Shown here piece after piece: positions 43,901 through 55,395 of a DNA stretch of 64,000 bases. The position numbers and the translations under genes are program-made. Location: contig NC_041019.1 of NCBI RefSeq assembly GCF_004193775.1, positions 33,046,827 to 33,110,826 on the forward strand. Direction: 5' to 3'. The DNA comes from Glycine soja (Eukaryota > Streptophyta > Magnoliopsida > Fabales > Fabaceae). The notes beneath the pieces were generated by a model that did no database searches, was not told where the DNA came from, and saw nothing but the letters and a program-made list of their open reading frames with translations. The first letter of the stretch is position 1. Each line of letters opens with the position of its first letter.

Positions 43901-46366
43901 TGTAGAAGCAACCTTCATGATGATGAACCAAGCAATTTTGATGATGCCAAAAGCCCAAGTAATTGATTCAAGATTGATTCAAGACTTCAAGATTGAGCAT
44001 CAAGAATCCAATCCAAGATTCAAGATTCAAGAGAAGAAATCAAGAAGCAAAAAGTCAAGACTTCATATAGGATAAGTATTGAAAGATTTTTTCAGAAACC
44101 AAATAGCACAGTTTTGTTTTACAAAAGAATTTTCTCAAATTTTCTAAGTTACCAGAGTGATTACTCTCTGGTAATCGATTACCCGTTGGCAGTAATCGAT
44201 TACCAGTGACTAGTTTGGTTTTCAAAATGTTTTCAAATGGTTTACAATGTTCCAAAATGATTTTCAAATAGTGTAATCGATCACACTATATTAGTAATCC
44301 ATTACAAGTGAATCTGAACGTTGGAATTCAGATCCAATTGTGAAGAGTCACAACTTTTCATAAAATGAATTGTGTAATCGATTACACCTTTCTGGAAATC
44401 GATTATCAGCGAACAGTTTTGAAGAAAAAGTTAAGAGTTATAACTCTTAACATGGTTTTCTCAAAAGTCATTACTTTTCCAATGGTTTCTTTGACCAGAC
44501 ATGAAGGGTCTATAAAAGCATGACTTTGGCACACATTCAATACATATATGATATTCTTCCAAACAATTCTTTTTCACAATCTTTCTCTAACCATTGCCCA
44601 TTGCTTTTTCTTTGCCAAAAAGCTTTCTAAACATTGTTTCAAAACTTTGTTTTTCTGCAAGTGGAAATTCAGCAGAAAACAAAAGTGTGCTATCTTTTCA
44701 TCCCTTCTCCCTCTTACCAAAAGATTCAAAGGACTAACTGATGCAATCCTATCCCGCAAGGGCATTGGGTAGAAGACTCCAAGTAGATTGGGCTAGAGAT
44801 CCAAGGGAAGGCCCTAGGGTTCTCATGAGCCTTAGGGTAGATTTCGAGCCCATGGACTAAGTATGAGCCCACTTATCTTTGTAAATATTAGAATAGGTTT
44901 TTCCTTCGTTTGGGCCTTGTATTTTGGCCATTCTAGTAGTATAGGGTTTTAGCCTTGTATTTTGGGGCATTTTGAGTAGTCTTTGTAGTAAGGACTTTTT
45001 TTTTTACTTTCATGTTTTTTTGTCATGGGGGTGAGCTTAGCTATTATAGGGGGTGTGTAGCTAAGCTCTAGCTTCTCATCTCAAGGAGGTAATCTTAGCT
45101 ATTAGAGAGGTATGTGTAGCTAAGCTCTAGCTTTTTTAGGAATCTTCTTAAGGAAGCTTCTCAAGGAGGTGAGCTTAGTTATGAGAGGGGTGTGTGTAGC
45201 TAAGCTCTAGCTTCTCAAGGAAGTTTTCTCAAAGAAGCTTCTCAAGGAAGTTTTCTCAAGAAAGCTTCTCAAGGAAGTTTTCTCAAGAAGGCTTCTCAAG
45301 GAAGCTACCTAGTCTATAAATAGAAGCATGTGTAACACTTGTTGTAACTTTGATGAATGAGAGTCTTGTGAGACATACTTCAAAGTTCCACTTCTCTCCC
45401 TCTTTTATTCCTTCAATTTCGTGCTCCCCCCTCTCTCTTTCTCTCCCTCTTTCTTTTCCTCCATTGAAGCATCCTTCCAAGCTTCTTATCCAAGGCTCAT
45501 CTTGGTGGTGAAGCTCCTTCTTCCATGGCTTATTCCCTAGTGGATGGCGCCTCCTCTCACCTCTTCTCCTTTGTCTTCCGCTGCATCTCCATGTTGGAAA
45601 ATCACCATTAAAGGACCTCATTGAAGCTCAAAGATCCAGCCTCCATAGAAGCCCCACAAGCAAGCTTCCATCACTAACTGCCTGAGAATTCTTTTGATTC
45701 TCCCTTCCCCCTCTTGACAAAAGATTCAAAGGACTAACCGCTTGAGAATTCTTTTGATTCTTCCCTTTCCCTTAAACAAAAGATTTCAAAGGACTAACCG
45801 CCTGAGATATCTTTTGTTTCCCCTTACAAAGATTCAAGGGACTAACCGCCAAAGAATTCTTTGTCTTAACACATTGGAGCGTACATTCATTGTGGTACAA
45901 GTAGATAGTACATCTACTTGGGTTGTAATACTGAGAACAAGAGAAGGTACATCTCTTGTGGATTAGTTCAAGTGGAGCATACATCCACTTGGTTGTTCAA
46001 AGAGAACAAGGGAGGGTACATCCCTTGTGGATCTTTGCTTGTAAAGGTTTTACAAGGTTATTGGAAATCTCAAGAATCGGTGGTTGCTTGGGGACTGGAT
46101 GTAGGCACGAGTTGTTGCCGAAACTAGTATAAATCTTGTGTTTGTCTTCTTCTTCCCTACACTTTTTACTTTTCCGCTGTGTTCTTTTATTTCCACTTTA
46201 CTTTTGCCTAAGTTATTGTTTTTGTTCTTTACTTCCTCATAACTTAGTAGTAAAGACTGATTGAATCTAGTAGTATTAAGAAGGATAATTTTTTAATTAG
46301 TCAAGACACATTAATAATTAATTCAACTCCTCCTTCTTAATTATTCTGAGGCCACTTGATCCAACA
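43901..46366 (+). mobile_element. Copia element A, 5' LTR with nested solo LTR
   Basis: Starts TGTAGAAGCAACC and ends GATCCAACA before a primer binding site. About 1.53 kb once the nested solo LTR is removed. Contains GTAATCGATTAC at 44171, 44192 and 44373, and the stem-loop unit arrays at 45700-45870 and 45880-46040. It is followed by gag, so it is a 5' LTR. No 3' LTR was found in the window. Confidence 0.8.
44739..45673 (+). mobile_element. Solo chromovirus-type LTR, TSD CTAAC
   Basis: TGATGCAATCCT...GCTTCCATCA, 935 bp, flanked by CTAAC at 44734-44738 and 45674-45678. Same family as 62989-63958 and 52189. Holds three repeats at 45028-45215 with arms GAGCTTAGCTA...TAGCTAAGCTC, and an AAGCTTCTCAAGGAAG-type short repeat to 45305. 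A TATA-like CTATAAATAG is at 45314. Confidence 0.9.
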
Positions 46367-46368
46367 AG

Positions 46369-46380
46369 TGGTATGAGAGC
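46369..46380 (+). promoter_or_regulatory. Primer binding site of Copia element A
   Basis: TGGTATGAGAGC differs from the initiator Met tRNA site by one base (C to G). Confidence 0.8.
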
Positions 46381-46416
46381 AGGTATCTTGAGAAAAGTTT
46401 CACAACTTCAAGATTC

Positions 46417-47512
46417 ATGGCCTCCTCAAATTCTCTGTTTCTCGAAGGAAACTCCTTCCATAGGCCACCTATCTTTAATGGTGAGGGTTACCACTATTGG
46501 AAAACCTGAATGCAAATCTTTATTGAAGCCATAGATTTAAACATTTGGGATGCAATAGAAATAGGACCTTATGTACCCACCATAGTAGGTGCAAGCACAA
46601 GTACAAGAACAGAAAAACCTAGAGATAAATGGACTGAAGAGGATAGAAGAATCCAATATAATCTTAAAGCCAAAAGCATCATCACTTCTACCCTAGGAAT
46701 AAATGAATATTTTAGAGTGTCAAATTGTTCAAATGCAACAAAGGAGATGTGGGATACTCTCCAACTTATGCATGAAGGCACCACTGATGTGAAAAGATCT
46801 AGAGTCAACACCCTTACATATGAATATGAATTATTTAGGATGAACACTAATGAGAACATCCAAAGCATGCAAAAAAGATTCACTCACATAGTCAATCACC
46901 TTGCCTCCTTAGGAAAAACCTTTCCTAATGAAGATTTAATTAATAAAGTTTTGAGATGCTAAGTAAGGAATGGCAGCCCAAGGTAACTGCCATTTCTGAA
47001 AGTAAAGATCTTTCTTCTATGTCTCTTGCCACTCTTTTTGGCAAATTGCAGGAACATGAAATGGAACTTCAACGTCTCAACCAAAATGAAGAGACCGACA
47101 AAAGGAAAAGAAGCATAGAACTCAAAGCCTCCTCCTCAATGCAAGAAGAAGAAGAAAAAGAAGAATATGATGATGAAGAGGACTTTTCACTCTTTGTGAA
47201 GAAGTTTCATAAATTTGTTAAAAATAGAAGAATGGAGAGACGCCATAACTTCGATAATGGGAAGAGATCTCAAGAAGGTTCTCCATCACTTAAATGCTAT
47301 AACTGTAATCGACCCGGTCACATAAAGGCACACTACCCCACAAATGAATCATGGCCAGAGAAGAATGAGAAGAAAAGCCATGAAGAAAGAAGCTCCAAGA
47401 AGGCGTATATTGCTTTGGATGACAATGGCTCATCCGATGGTTCAGAGAAGGAAATCAACCTTCTATCCAAGGACTATGAGAGTGATGAGAACAAATCTCA
47501 AGAAGATTAAGC
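46417..47512 (+). pseudogene. gag: Copia Gag of element A, broken
   Basis: ATG at 46417 begins MASSNSLFLEGNSF; an in-frame TGA at 46507-46509 follows, then an open block 46510-46962 with KPRDKWTEEDRR, KEMWDTLQLMHEGTTDVK and MQKRFTHIVNHLASLGK (UBN2-type Gag). A frameshift near 46958 leads to 46956-47510 with a coiled-coil/acidic part and CYNCNRPGHIKAHYP, a zinc knuckle whose last Cys reads Tyr. Ends at 47510; protease and pol are missing. The same TGA is present in element B at the corresponding place. Confidence 0.85.
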
Positions 47513-47929
47513 AAAAAGCAAACATCTGACTTCCATCTTTGAAGATCTAAGCACTTAAATCATGAAAAAGGTAACATCAAAACCATTCTCTTTTAAATTA
47601 AGTGGGTTGAAAATTTTCTTCTAAATTAACTTGATATATGATGACTAACAAAATTTTATTTGGTTGTCTTGATTGTTTGCTATTGTGAATATTTGCTTAT
47701 ATGTTTGATTGAGTTATTTTTTTAAAAGCATGAAGTTTTTTTTTAAAAAAAAACAAATATATTTGATGATGTCTATGATTCTTGCATGATTTTTTGTATG
47801 ATATGTGAATTACTTGCAAAAAAAGTCATTCATAAAGTTTTTCAAAAAAATTATTATGATTTATATATTTATTTTCATATAAATTTTTTTAAAATATAAA
47901 GTATTTTGACCCCTTTTAAAATCCTTTCA
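47513..47929. other. Copia/chromovirus junction, AT-rich
   Basis: No gene. Probably decayed Copia sequence after gag; homology to the chromovirus leader starts at about 47940. Confidence 0.4.
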
Positions 47930-49564
47930 CCCTAAGATAATTGAGCATAAGAAAACACAAATTGTAACTATCCAAGCCTTAAGCAACATAAACACTACTC
48001 TTGATTTCTAGGTTGAAATCGTTGGTGCTGGCAGCTTGAACATACGAACTTCTATAAATTATTGGGAATTGGTCACTATGTATTTTGAGCTGAAATTTTT
48101 ACTTAATTTTCTAGACATCTGTACCAAAATCATAAAAGAAGAACCAAGCGATTTGGATTAAAGGAAAAAATAAGAAAAATCACACAAGTTGGAAGAAAAA
48201 TCAGTGTCCAGGAAAAAAAAGTGAAAGGGAAGTGTGCTTGTTGTTTTGGCTCAAAATTTGTTCTATAAGTGGTGCCTATTTTATACCAATCCTAGTTCTG
48301 AAATTTCAATTGAAAATTATTGTGAAAACAAGTGCCAAAACTAGAGGTTTCTTGAGTTTTTTTTTTAAGTTTTTTTTACTCTACTCTAGAGCCATTCTAA
48401 GTTTCTCTTTGAGTCCTACCTTGCTTTTATGTGCTTTTCATTGTTTTAATTGTTGAATCATCCTTGAAAATTTGTCTTGTAAAAACTCTTTTGGTTTAGC
48501 TTTCATCTCATTTTTTGGTCTTTGGTTATTGCTTGTCTCTTTGTTTCCTTGTTTGTGAGTTGCCATATAGGAAATTGGAAAGGAGGATTGGTGTCATCCC
48601 TTGAAGAATTTGAGTCAAAAAGCAAGGGGCCAACCACCTTAAGAGCTATTGGAATAAGAAGCACTCCAAATTGAGTGACGCACAAAAGAGAGAATAGCCA
48701 CCAAAATTGAGGACTTTTTTTTTTTGAAATTTGTAATTGGCAATTTTCTTTGCTTTCAAACTTTGTAACAAAAAGGCCTTTCATTGGAAGTAAGTTGGGA
48801 GCCTCCAATAGGTCACCCTACTTCCATTTGTGTGTAATAATTTTTGGAAATTTTCCCTTAGGATAGTGAGTGTTTTGTTGGAAACCTTAAATGAGGTCAT
48901 TCAAAAACTCTTAGGATCCGCCTAGTTTTCATTTCTTGCACTTTAATTTCTTGCTTACTGTCATAGCTTATTTCCTTTACCCTCCATTTTCAAACCGCCT
49001 GGATAGCTTGCCTTTTACCAATTAGTTTTTACCTTATCTTTCACACCTCTTTTAGTTTTATTTTGGCTAGTTTCAACAGTAGTTTCTTTTACCTTTTTTT
49101 CAAACCCCCAGTAAGAAAGAACCATAACTTAGGAACCAACATGAGTCTTCATTCTTCATCTAGTGTTAATGGTGAGGGTTCTACTCCTAAGGACCCCTTG
49201 TATAAGATATTATATGAGTTGAGATCCCTTAAGTTGTGGAAAGAAAAACAAGAGAGAAAAGAAAAAGGTAAAAAAAGAGTGGAAGAAATAAGTCAAGATG
49301 AAAGAGAGAAAATAAGAGAGGAAGAAAGAAGAAAAATAATGAAAGAAATGGAAAGAGAAAAATAAGCCTCCTATAGTAGTCATGACTCTTGCAAGAGTTT
49401 AAGTGAAGAAATTAGCGGCTATTATAGAGGGCGCCATAGTTCACATACTAAACATCACTCCCAAAGAAAAGAAAAGGATAGAAGGCCTCAAGAGGTTAAC
49501 ATTCGCCTCCCATATTTCCATGGAAAAGATAATGTTGAGGCCTACATAGATTGGGAAATGAAGG
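47930..49564 (+). mobile_element. Chromovirus derivative B, first leader and gag copy
   Basis: 47940-48190 and 49020-49560 are repeated at 50147-50400 and 50397-50960. The start of gag is at 49141 (MSLHSSSSVNGEGSTPK...) and stops at 49362-49364; later words (YFHGKDNVEAYIDWEMKVD, from 49520) show a Retrotrans_gag region. 48190-49020 is leader sequence deleted from the second copy. So two copies of one element lie head to tail, this one lacking its pol. Confidence 0.65.
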
Positions 49565-50059
49565 TTGATTGCTTCATGCTTTACATGCCTCATGCCACCT
49601 AAGCATAATTAGTGGAGAATCTTGTACTTAATCATATTTAGTGAAATTTTGGCTCCAAATTTTGGCTCCACAAATTCAATTTCAAATTCTAGTGAAATTT
49701 GAATAGAAATTAAAATTTCCCTCCAATTTTGTGACACTTAAGCTATAAATAGAGGCCTTGTGTGTTAATTTTTTTCAACTTTGATCATTTGAAAATTAAA
49801 CTTCAGATTTTAGAGCTATTTTAGAACACAAAATTTCGTGCTCTTCTCTTCCTCTCCCTTCATTCATCTCCTTCTTCCTCCAAGCTCTTATCCATGGCCT
49901 CTTATTGTGGTGAGCTTCTTCTAGACTCATCTTCTCCTTGAAGTTGCATCTCCTCTCTCTCTTCCTTCTCCATTCCACTGCCATTCATCTTCCAAGAAGC
50001 AAAGGAATCCATTGATGAAGAAGATCCTAGGCCTACAAGCTCCACTGGAGGTTACATCA
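49565..50059 (+). repeat. Partial chromovirus 5' LTR
   Basis: Matches the second half of 62989-63958 (TTCATGCTTTACATGCC ... GGAGGTTACATCA); the first half is missing and joins the gag of the first copy directly. A TATA-like CTATAAATAG is at 49744-49753. Followed by the leader of the second copy. Confidence 0.75.
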
Positions 50060-50510
50060 CCTATGATGAAGTTGAGTTGTGGGGTTGAGCTGTGGCTGGA
50101 TTTGTGAATCAAAATAAGTCTTAAGCTCTCTTGAATTTTGTTATTCAAGATAATTGAGTATAAGCAAACACAAATTGTAACTATCCAAGCCTTAAGCAAC
50201 ATAAACACTATTCTTGCTTTCTAGGTTGAAATCACCGGTGTTGGCAGCTTGAACATACGAACTTGTATAAATTACTGGGAATTGGTCACTGAGCTGAAAG
50301 TTTTACTGAATTTTCTAGACATCTGGACCAAAATTATGAAAAAAGAATCAAGTGATTTGGATGAAAGGAAAAAATAAGAAAAATCACATAAGTTTTTACC
50401 TTATTTTTGACACCTCTTTTAGTGTTTATTTTGGCTAGCTTCAACCATAGTTTCTTTTACCTTTTGTTTTCAAACCCCCAACAAGAAAGAACCACAACTT
50501 AGGAACCAAC
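50060..50510 (+). other. Leader of chromovirus derivative B, second copy
   Basis: No gene. Matches 47930-48190 and 49020-49140 with about 830 bp deleted between them. Confidence 0.7.
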
Positions 50511-52188
50511 ATGAGTCTTCATTCTTCATCTAGTGTTAATGGTGAGGGTTCTAGTCCTAAGGACCCCTTGTATAAGATATTAGATGAGTTGAGATCCCTT
50601 AAGTTGTGGAAAGAAAAACAAGAGAGAAAAGAAAAAGGAAAAAAAGAGTGGAAGAAATAAGTCAAGATGAAAGAGAGAAAATAAGAGAGGAAGAAAGAAG
50701 AAAAATAATGATAGAAATGAAAAGAGAAAAACATGCCTCCTATAGTAGTCATAACTCTTGCAAGAGCCTAAGTGAAGAACTTTGTGACTATTATGAAGGA
50801 AGGCATAAGTCACATCTTAGACCTCACTCCCATAGGAGAGAAAATGATAGAAAGCCTCAAGAGGCTAACATTAACGTCCCATACTTCCATGGGAAGGACA
50901 ATGTAGAGGCTTACTTAGATTGGGAAATAAGGATAGAGCAAAAACTTAAAAGAAAGTCTACTTTAAAATCTTATGGATCTCATTCTTATCCAAAGAAAGA
51001 CCAAGGTCTAGGGATCTTAGGGGCTGCACCTTCTAAGCCAAAAGATGATAAGGGGAAGACAATAGAAAAACAACCCCCTAAGGTTAGTATGCAAGAAAAG
51101 ACTAGCTCTATAAAGTGCTTTAAATGTCTTGGAAGAAGACACATTACTTCTCAATGCCCCACCAAGAAAACCATGATTATGAGGAGCCAAGACATTTATA
51201 GTAGCCAAGATGAGGCTACTGCTTCACCTTCCTCTAGTGAAAGTGAAGAAGCAAAACGGGAAGAATCTAGTGAAGAAATCTACCCCCAAGAAAAAGGACA
51301 ACCTGTAATGGTTAAGGAGGAGTGTAAGGAGGTAAGTGTCTCCTCCAGGAGGTTAGCTAAGAAGGAAAGGAATTTTGAAATAAAGACAAATATTAAAGAA
51401 ATTTCCCCTCTTAGACAACCTCCACATTTTCTCCTTTGTAAAAAGACACTTGTTAGCATTGCCACACCTCTTGGGCTTGAGTTTATTCCTCAAGTAAAGG
51501 AGTTGTTGGATGAGGGTTTGGTTCGCAAGAGCTTAAATCTTTGTGCTTTTTTGGTGCCCAAAATAGGTATTATTAGGCACCAAATTCCTAAAATAGGTGG
51601 TATGGTGAATGTTTTCAGTGGTGCAACCCTCTTTTTTAAAATCACTCGTGCACCCAACATCTTCATGATTTGTGTACATAGGGACTCATTAGGTAGGTTT
51701 GTTCTTATTTTTAGTTTCAATACAAACTTAGGTACTCATATGGGACACCTTAGGTTTGTCATACTTTTTGGTAGGAATAATCAACATGAAAATACAGAAA
51801 AAGGTATGTTTTATTGCATTACTTTTCTTAATTTTTTAAATAGTAATCAAGGGGTTCCGATGAACACTAAGAGAATAAAGGTCATTCCTGAGTGGCACAC
51901 TCAACCAAGTATAAGGAAAATTTGGGGCTTCCATAACTTAACAAACTTTTACAAAAAGGTTTGTCCCATATTTCTCTATACTTGTAGCACCACTCATTGA
52001 GTTGGTGAGGAACCATGTTCCTTCATGGGAAGATGCCTAGGAAATGGGTTTTCCGACCTTACCTTACTTCAACATACCAAACACCACTAATATATGTGTT
52101 TTTGTTCTTTTTACAGGTGTTGAGGAAAAAAGCCCGGAGTTTCAAGAACCTCAGGATTTGAGGTCAAATCCTTTTCAAGAGGGAGGGA
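50511..52188 (+). pseudogene. Chimeric Gag-RT remnant of chromovirus derivative B
   Basis: The Gag start ATG is at 50511, but a one-base loss near 50640 puts it out of frame with the long open block 50606-52000 (464 codons). That block holds Gag (YFHGKDNVEAYLDWEIRIEQ), a zinc knuckle (CFKCLGRRHITSQC near 51115), then RT words without a protease: FIPQVKELLDEGLVRKSLN, FLVPKIG, NVFSGATLFFKITRAPN and a region where YFDD would be but is not seen. Further on, up to 52188, words of the C-terminal tail (SNPFQEGGND) overlap the purine tract and LTR. Protease, most of RT, RNase H and integrase are deleted, so it is non-autonomous. Confidence 0.7.
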
Positions 52189-52504
52189 ATGATGCAATCC
52201 TACCCTGCAAGGGCATTGGATAGAAGACTCCAAGTAGATTGGGCCAGAGGTGCAAGAGAAGGCCCTAAGGTTCTCATGAGCCTTAGGGCAGATTTCGGGC
52301 CCATGGGCTAAGTATGAGCCCACTTATCTTTATACATATTAGATTAAGGTTTCATTATGGAACCCAAAAATACAAGGGCTGAAAAATCCTACGTTTCCAG
52401 GGTACCTTACCTACATTATGGAGCCCTAAATACAAGGCCCAAAAATAATGAAACCTTAATCTAATATGTACAAAGATAAGTAGGCTCATACTTAGCCCAC
52501 GAGT
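52189..52504 (+). repeat. Chromovirus 3' LTR start fused to its own inverted copy
   Basis: 52189-52356 is LTR start (TGATGCAATCC), preceded by the purine tract AAGAGGGAGGGAA. 52357-52504 is the reverse complement of later LTR sequence, so 52303-52356 and 52447-52500 are inverted repeats of about 54 bp (few mismatches) around a 90-base loop. The rest of the LTR is missing; Athila-type gag follows at about 52505. Confidence 0.75.
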
Positions 52505-54484
52505 CTAAGATTGCAGAAGGCAAGGCCGTCATCTCTTTTTTTCACCAATTTCCCAATGAATCTTTGAGTGAGGCCTTGGAAAGATTCTGTGGTTTATTGA
52601 GAAAGACTCCTACTCATGGATTCTCAGAACCGTACAACTCAACATTTTTATAGATGGGTTAGGACCGCAGTCCAAGTAGCTATTGGACGCTTCTGCAGGT
52701 GGGAAAATCAAATTGAAGACCCTTGAAGAAGCCATGGATCTCATTGAAAATATGGCTGCAAGTGACATTGCTATTTTGAGAGATAGAGCTCACATTCCTA
52801 CTAAAAAGAGTTTATTGGAGCTAACCTCCCAAGATGCATTGTTGGCCCAAAATAAGTTGTTGTCTAAGCAACTTGAGGCATTGACTGAAACACTAAGTAA
52901 GTTGCCAATTCAAATTCATTCTGCACATACTTCACATGCTTCTGTTTTGCAGGTTGCAGGATGTACCATCTATGGAGGAGCTCATGAATCTGGATGTTGT
53001 GTCCCTATTGAAGAACAAAGCAATTATGAAGTCAATTACACTGGAAATCAGCCCAGAAACAATTGTAATGCAGGAGGGTTTTCTGGATTCCAACATGGCA
53101 AGCAATACAATCAACAACAGGGACAATGGAGGAACCACCCTGGAAATCAATTCAATAGAGATCAAGGTGGACCATCCACAAGGCCACAACAACAAGGGCC
53201 TAGTCTCTATGATCGCACAACGAAGCTAGAAGAGACTCTAGCTTAGTTCATGCAAGTTTCTATGTCCAACCAGAAGAGCACAGAGTCTGCCATAAATAAT
53301 CTGGAGGTTCAAGTGGGACAGCTCGCAAAGCAATTTGCAGATAGAACATCAAGCAGTTTTACAGCTAATATAGAGAAAAATCCCAAGGAGGAGTGTAAAG
53401 TTGTGATGACTAGAAGCAGAATGGCAATCCATGTGGATGAGAGTGAAGCTGAGAAAAAGATGGAGGAACATCAACAACAACTGGCACTTAAGCCAACACT
53501 TGAACCCGTTTCTGATTTTGTAGAACTTGAAGAGATTAATGAGGAGGCTGAAGATGATAAGGAAGAAGAGATACCAATAAAAGAGAAAGAAAAAGAAAGA
53601 ATAAAAGAAGAAGAAAAAGAAAAAGAAAAAAGTTGAAAAATGAAAAACAAAAAGAGAAAGTTGTTGATGATGAGATGAGGAGAGGCAAGAGTGAGGCAAA
53701 CACTGAAAAGAAGAAGGATACTATTCCAAATGAAGGCAAGGAAGTACCTTATCCTTTGGTACCTTCCTGGAAAGAGAAAGAAAGACATTTGGCCAGATTT
53801 CTTGATATCTTCAAGAAACTGGAAATTACTTTACCCTTTGGAGAAGCACTTCAACAAACGCCCCTCTATGCCAAATTCTTAAAAGATATGCTGACAAAGA
53901 AGAACTGGTACATTCATAGTGACAAAATTGTGGTGGAAGGCAATTGTAGTGCTGTGATTCAACGCATTCTTCCACCTAAGCACAAAGATCCTGGAGTTGT
54001 CACGATACTGTGTTCCATTGGTGAGGTTGCTGTAGAAAAAGCTCTCACAGACCTGGGAGCTAGTATTAACTTAATGCCTCTCTCCATGTGCCGGGGACAT
54101 GGAGAGATAGAGATAATGCCTACACGCATGACCCTTCAGTTAGCTGATCGCTTCATCACAAGACCGTATGGAGTGATTGAAGATGTTTTGGTGAAGGTGA
54201 AACACCTTATATTTCCAGTTGATTTTGTGGTGATAGACATAGAAGAGGATGCTGATATTCCTCTCATTCTTGGCTGCCCATTCATGTCTACTACAAGTTG
54301 TGTAGTAGATATGGGAAAGAAGATGTTGCAAATGGGAATAGAAGATCATAAAATCAGCTTTGATCTATTTCATGAAGATAAAGAACCACCTGATCGGAAT
54401 GACTGTTTTAAAGTTCATGTGATGGAGGAAAGAAGACCTGAGAAGAAGGTCCTTGAAGTGGGAACTTTATTGGATCCTGGATAA
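52505..54484 (+). pseudogene. Athila-lineage Gag-protease, broken
   Basis: Gag core words FFHQFPNESLSEALERF (about 52539) and KTPTHGFSEP; open block 52683-53246 with LLELTSQDALLAQNKLL and a knuckle-like CTIYGGAHESGCC lacking one Cys; a TAG at 53244-53246; then 53250-53636 in the same frame with an acidic/basic repeat (KEKEKERIKEEEKEKEKS). After a frameshift near 53636 the block 53633-54484 continues with the retroviral-type protease part EKALTDLGASINLMPLSM (DLG near 54053), ITRPYGVIEDVLVKVKH and DADIPLILGCPFM. Family by recognition of this motif set in soybean Athila-like elements. RT and integrase are absent. Confidence 0.75.
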
Positions 54485-55395
54485 CAGGATGATGCGTCAA
54501 GCTAGTGACGTTAAAGAAGCGCTTCCTGGGAGGCAACCCAACTTTTCTTTCCCTTTTCTATCTTCATTTTTATTTCTTGGATGTAGTTAAGACATCTTGC
54601 TTGTGATTGTGATTTATTTCAGCTTATGTAGTAATGAACAAAAAGGGTTTTTAAATTATGTGTGAAGAGATAAGCAGAAAATGACTTAGAAAAATTTTCA
54701 GATTGCTTATCCGTTAAGCGCAAACCTTGTGCTAAGCGCCATCTTTTCACGCGCTAAGCCGAGCTTGCTCACGCTAAGCACAAAGACCCCTAATTGATTG
54801 GCTGAATGGTTCAGCTAAGCGCACATCGCTGCGCTAAGCCCAACATCTTCATTGTAAGTTGCACCTTAAGCAGTGGGCTTAGCGTGGATGATGCGCTAAG
54901 TGGGCTTAGCGGGAAAGGATGCGCTAAGCGCCAACATCGTTCTGTTTTGAAATCATTGGAAGTGCACTTAGCGCATGTAGTGGCACTAAGCCTGAATCAC
55001 TCACTGTAAGTTGAAGCTTGATGTTATGCTAAGCCTCGCATCTCAGGCTAAGCACATATTGCAGAAAGCTTTTTGGTGTTGCAGAAAGCGCTAAGCGCAG
55101 CCTATTGCGCTAAGCCCCAAATGCTTACGGGATTTTACAACTTCAAGTTGGCCTTAGCGCGAGGCTAGGCTAAGTGCTAGAGTTTTAAACTCAAACGCCA
55201 CGTTGGCATGCTAAGTGCGCCATACAAAATTCAATTTTTAAAAAGCAAAGGCAGAGACACTTGGGTTGCTACCTTTGCACCCAAACCTCTGCACCCTTTC
55301 ATCTTTGAGCATTCTTTTTCTTTTTGCTACATGTGTACTGCTTCTCTGCATCATTTTTGCTTCATTTCAAGAAAGGCTCAATTTAGGAAAAATCC
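54485..55395 (+). other. Athila-type spacer with GCTAAGCGC repeats
   Basis: Begins with GACGTTAAAGAAGCGCTTCC (54508) followed by GGGAGGCAACCC, also at 16258. 54705-55215 holds some 20 degenerate copies of GCTAAGCGC, often as GCGCT-N-AGCGC. No gene supported; the 78-codon ORF at 55208-55444 spans the junction to Tat sequence. Confidence 0.6.

Noticed and set aside
53349..53788. Minus-strand Phe/Ser-rich ORFs
   Set aside because: Opposite the KEKE-rich part of the Athila Gag; shadows.
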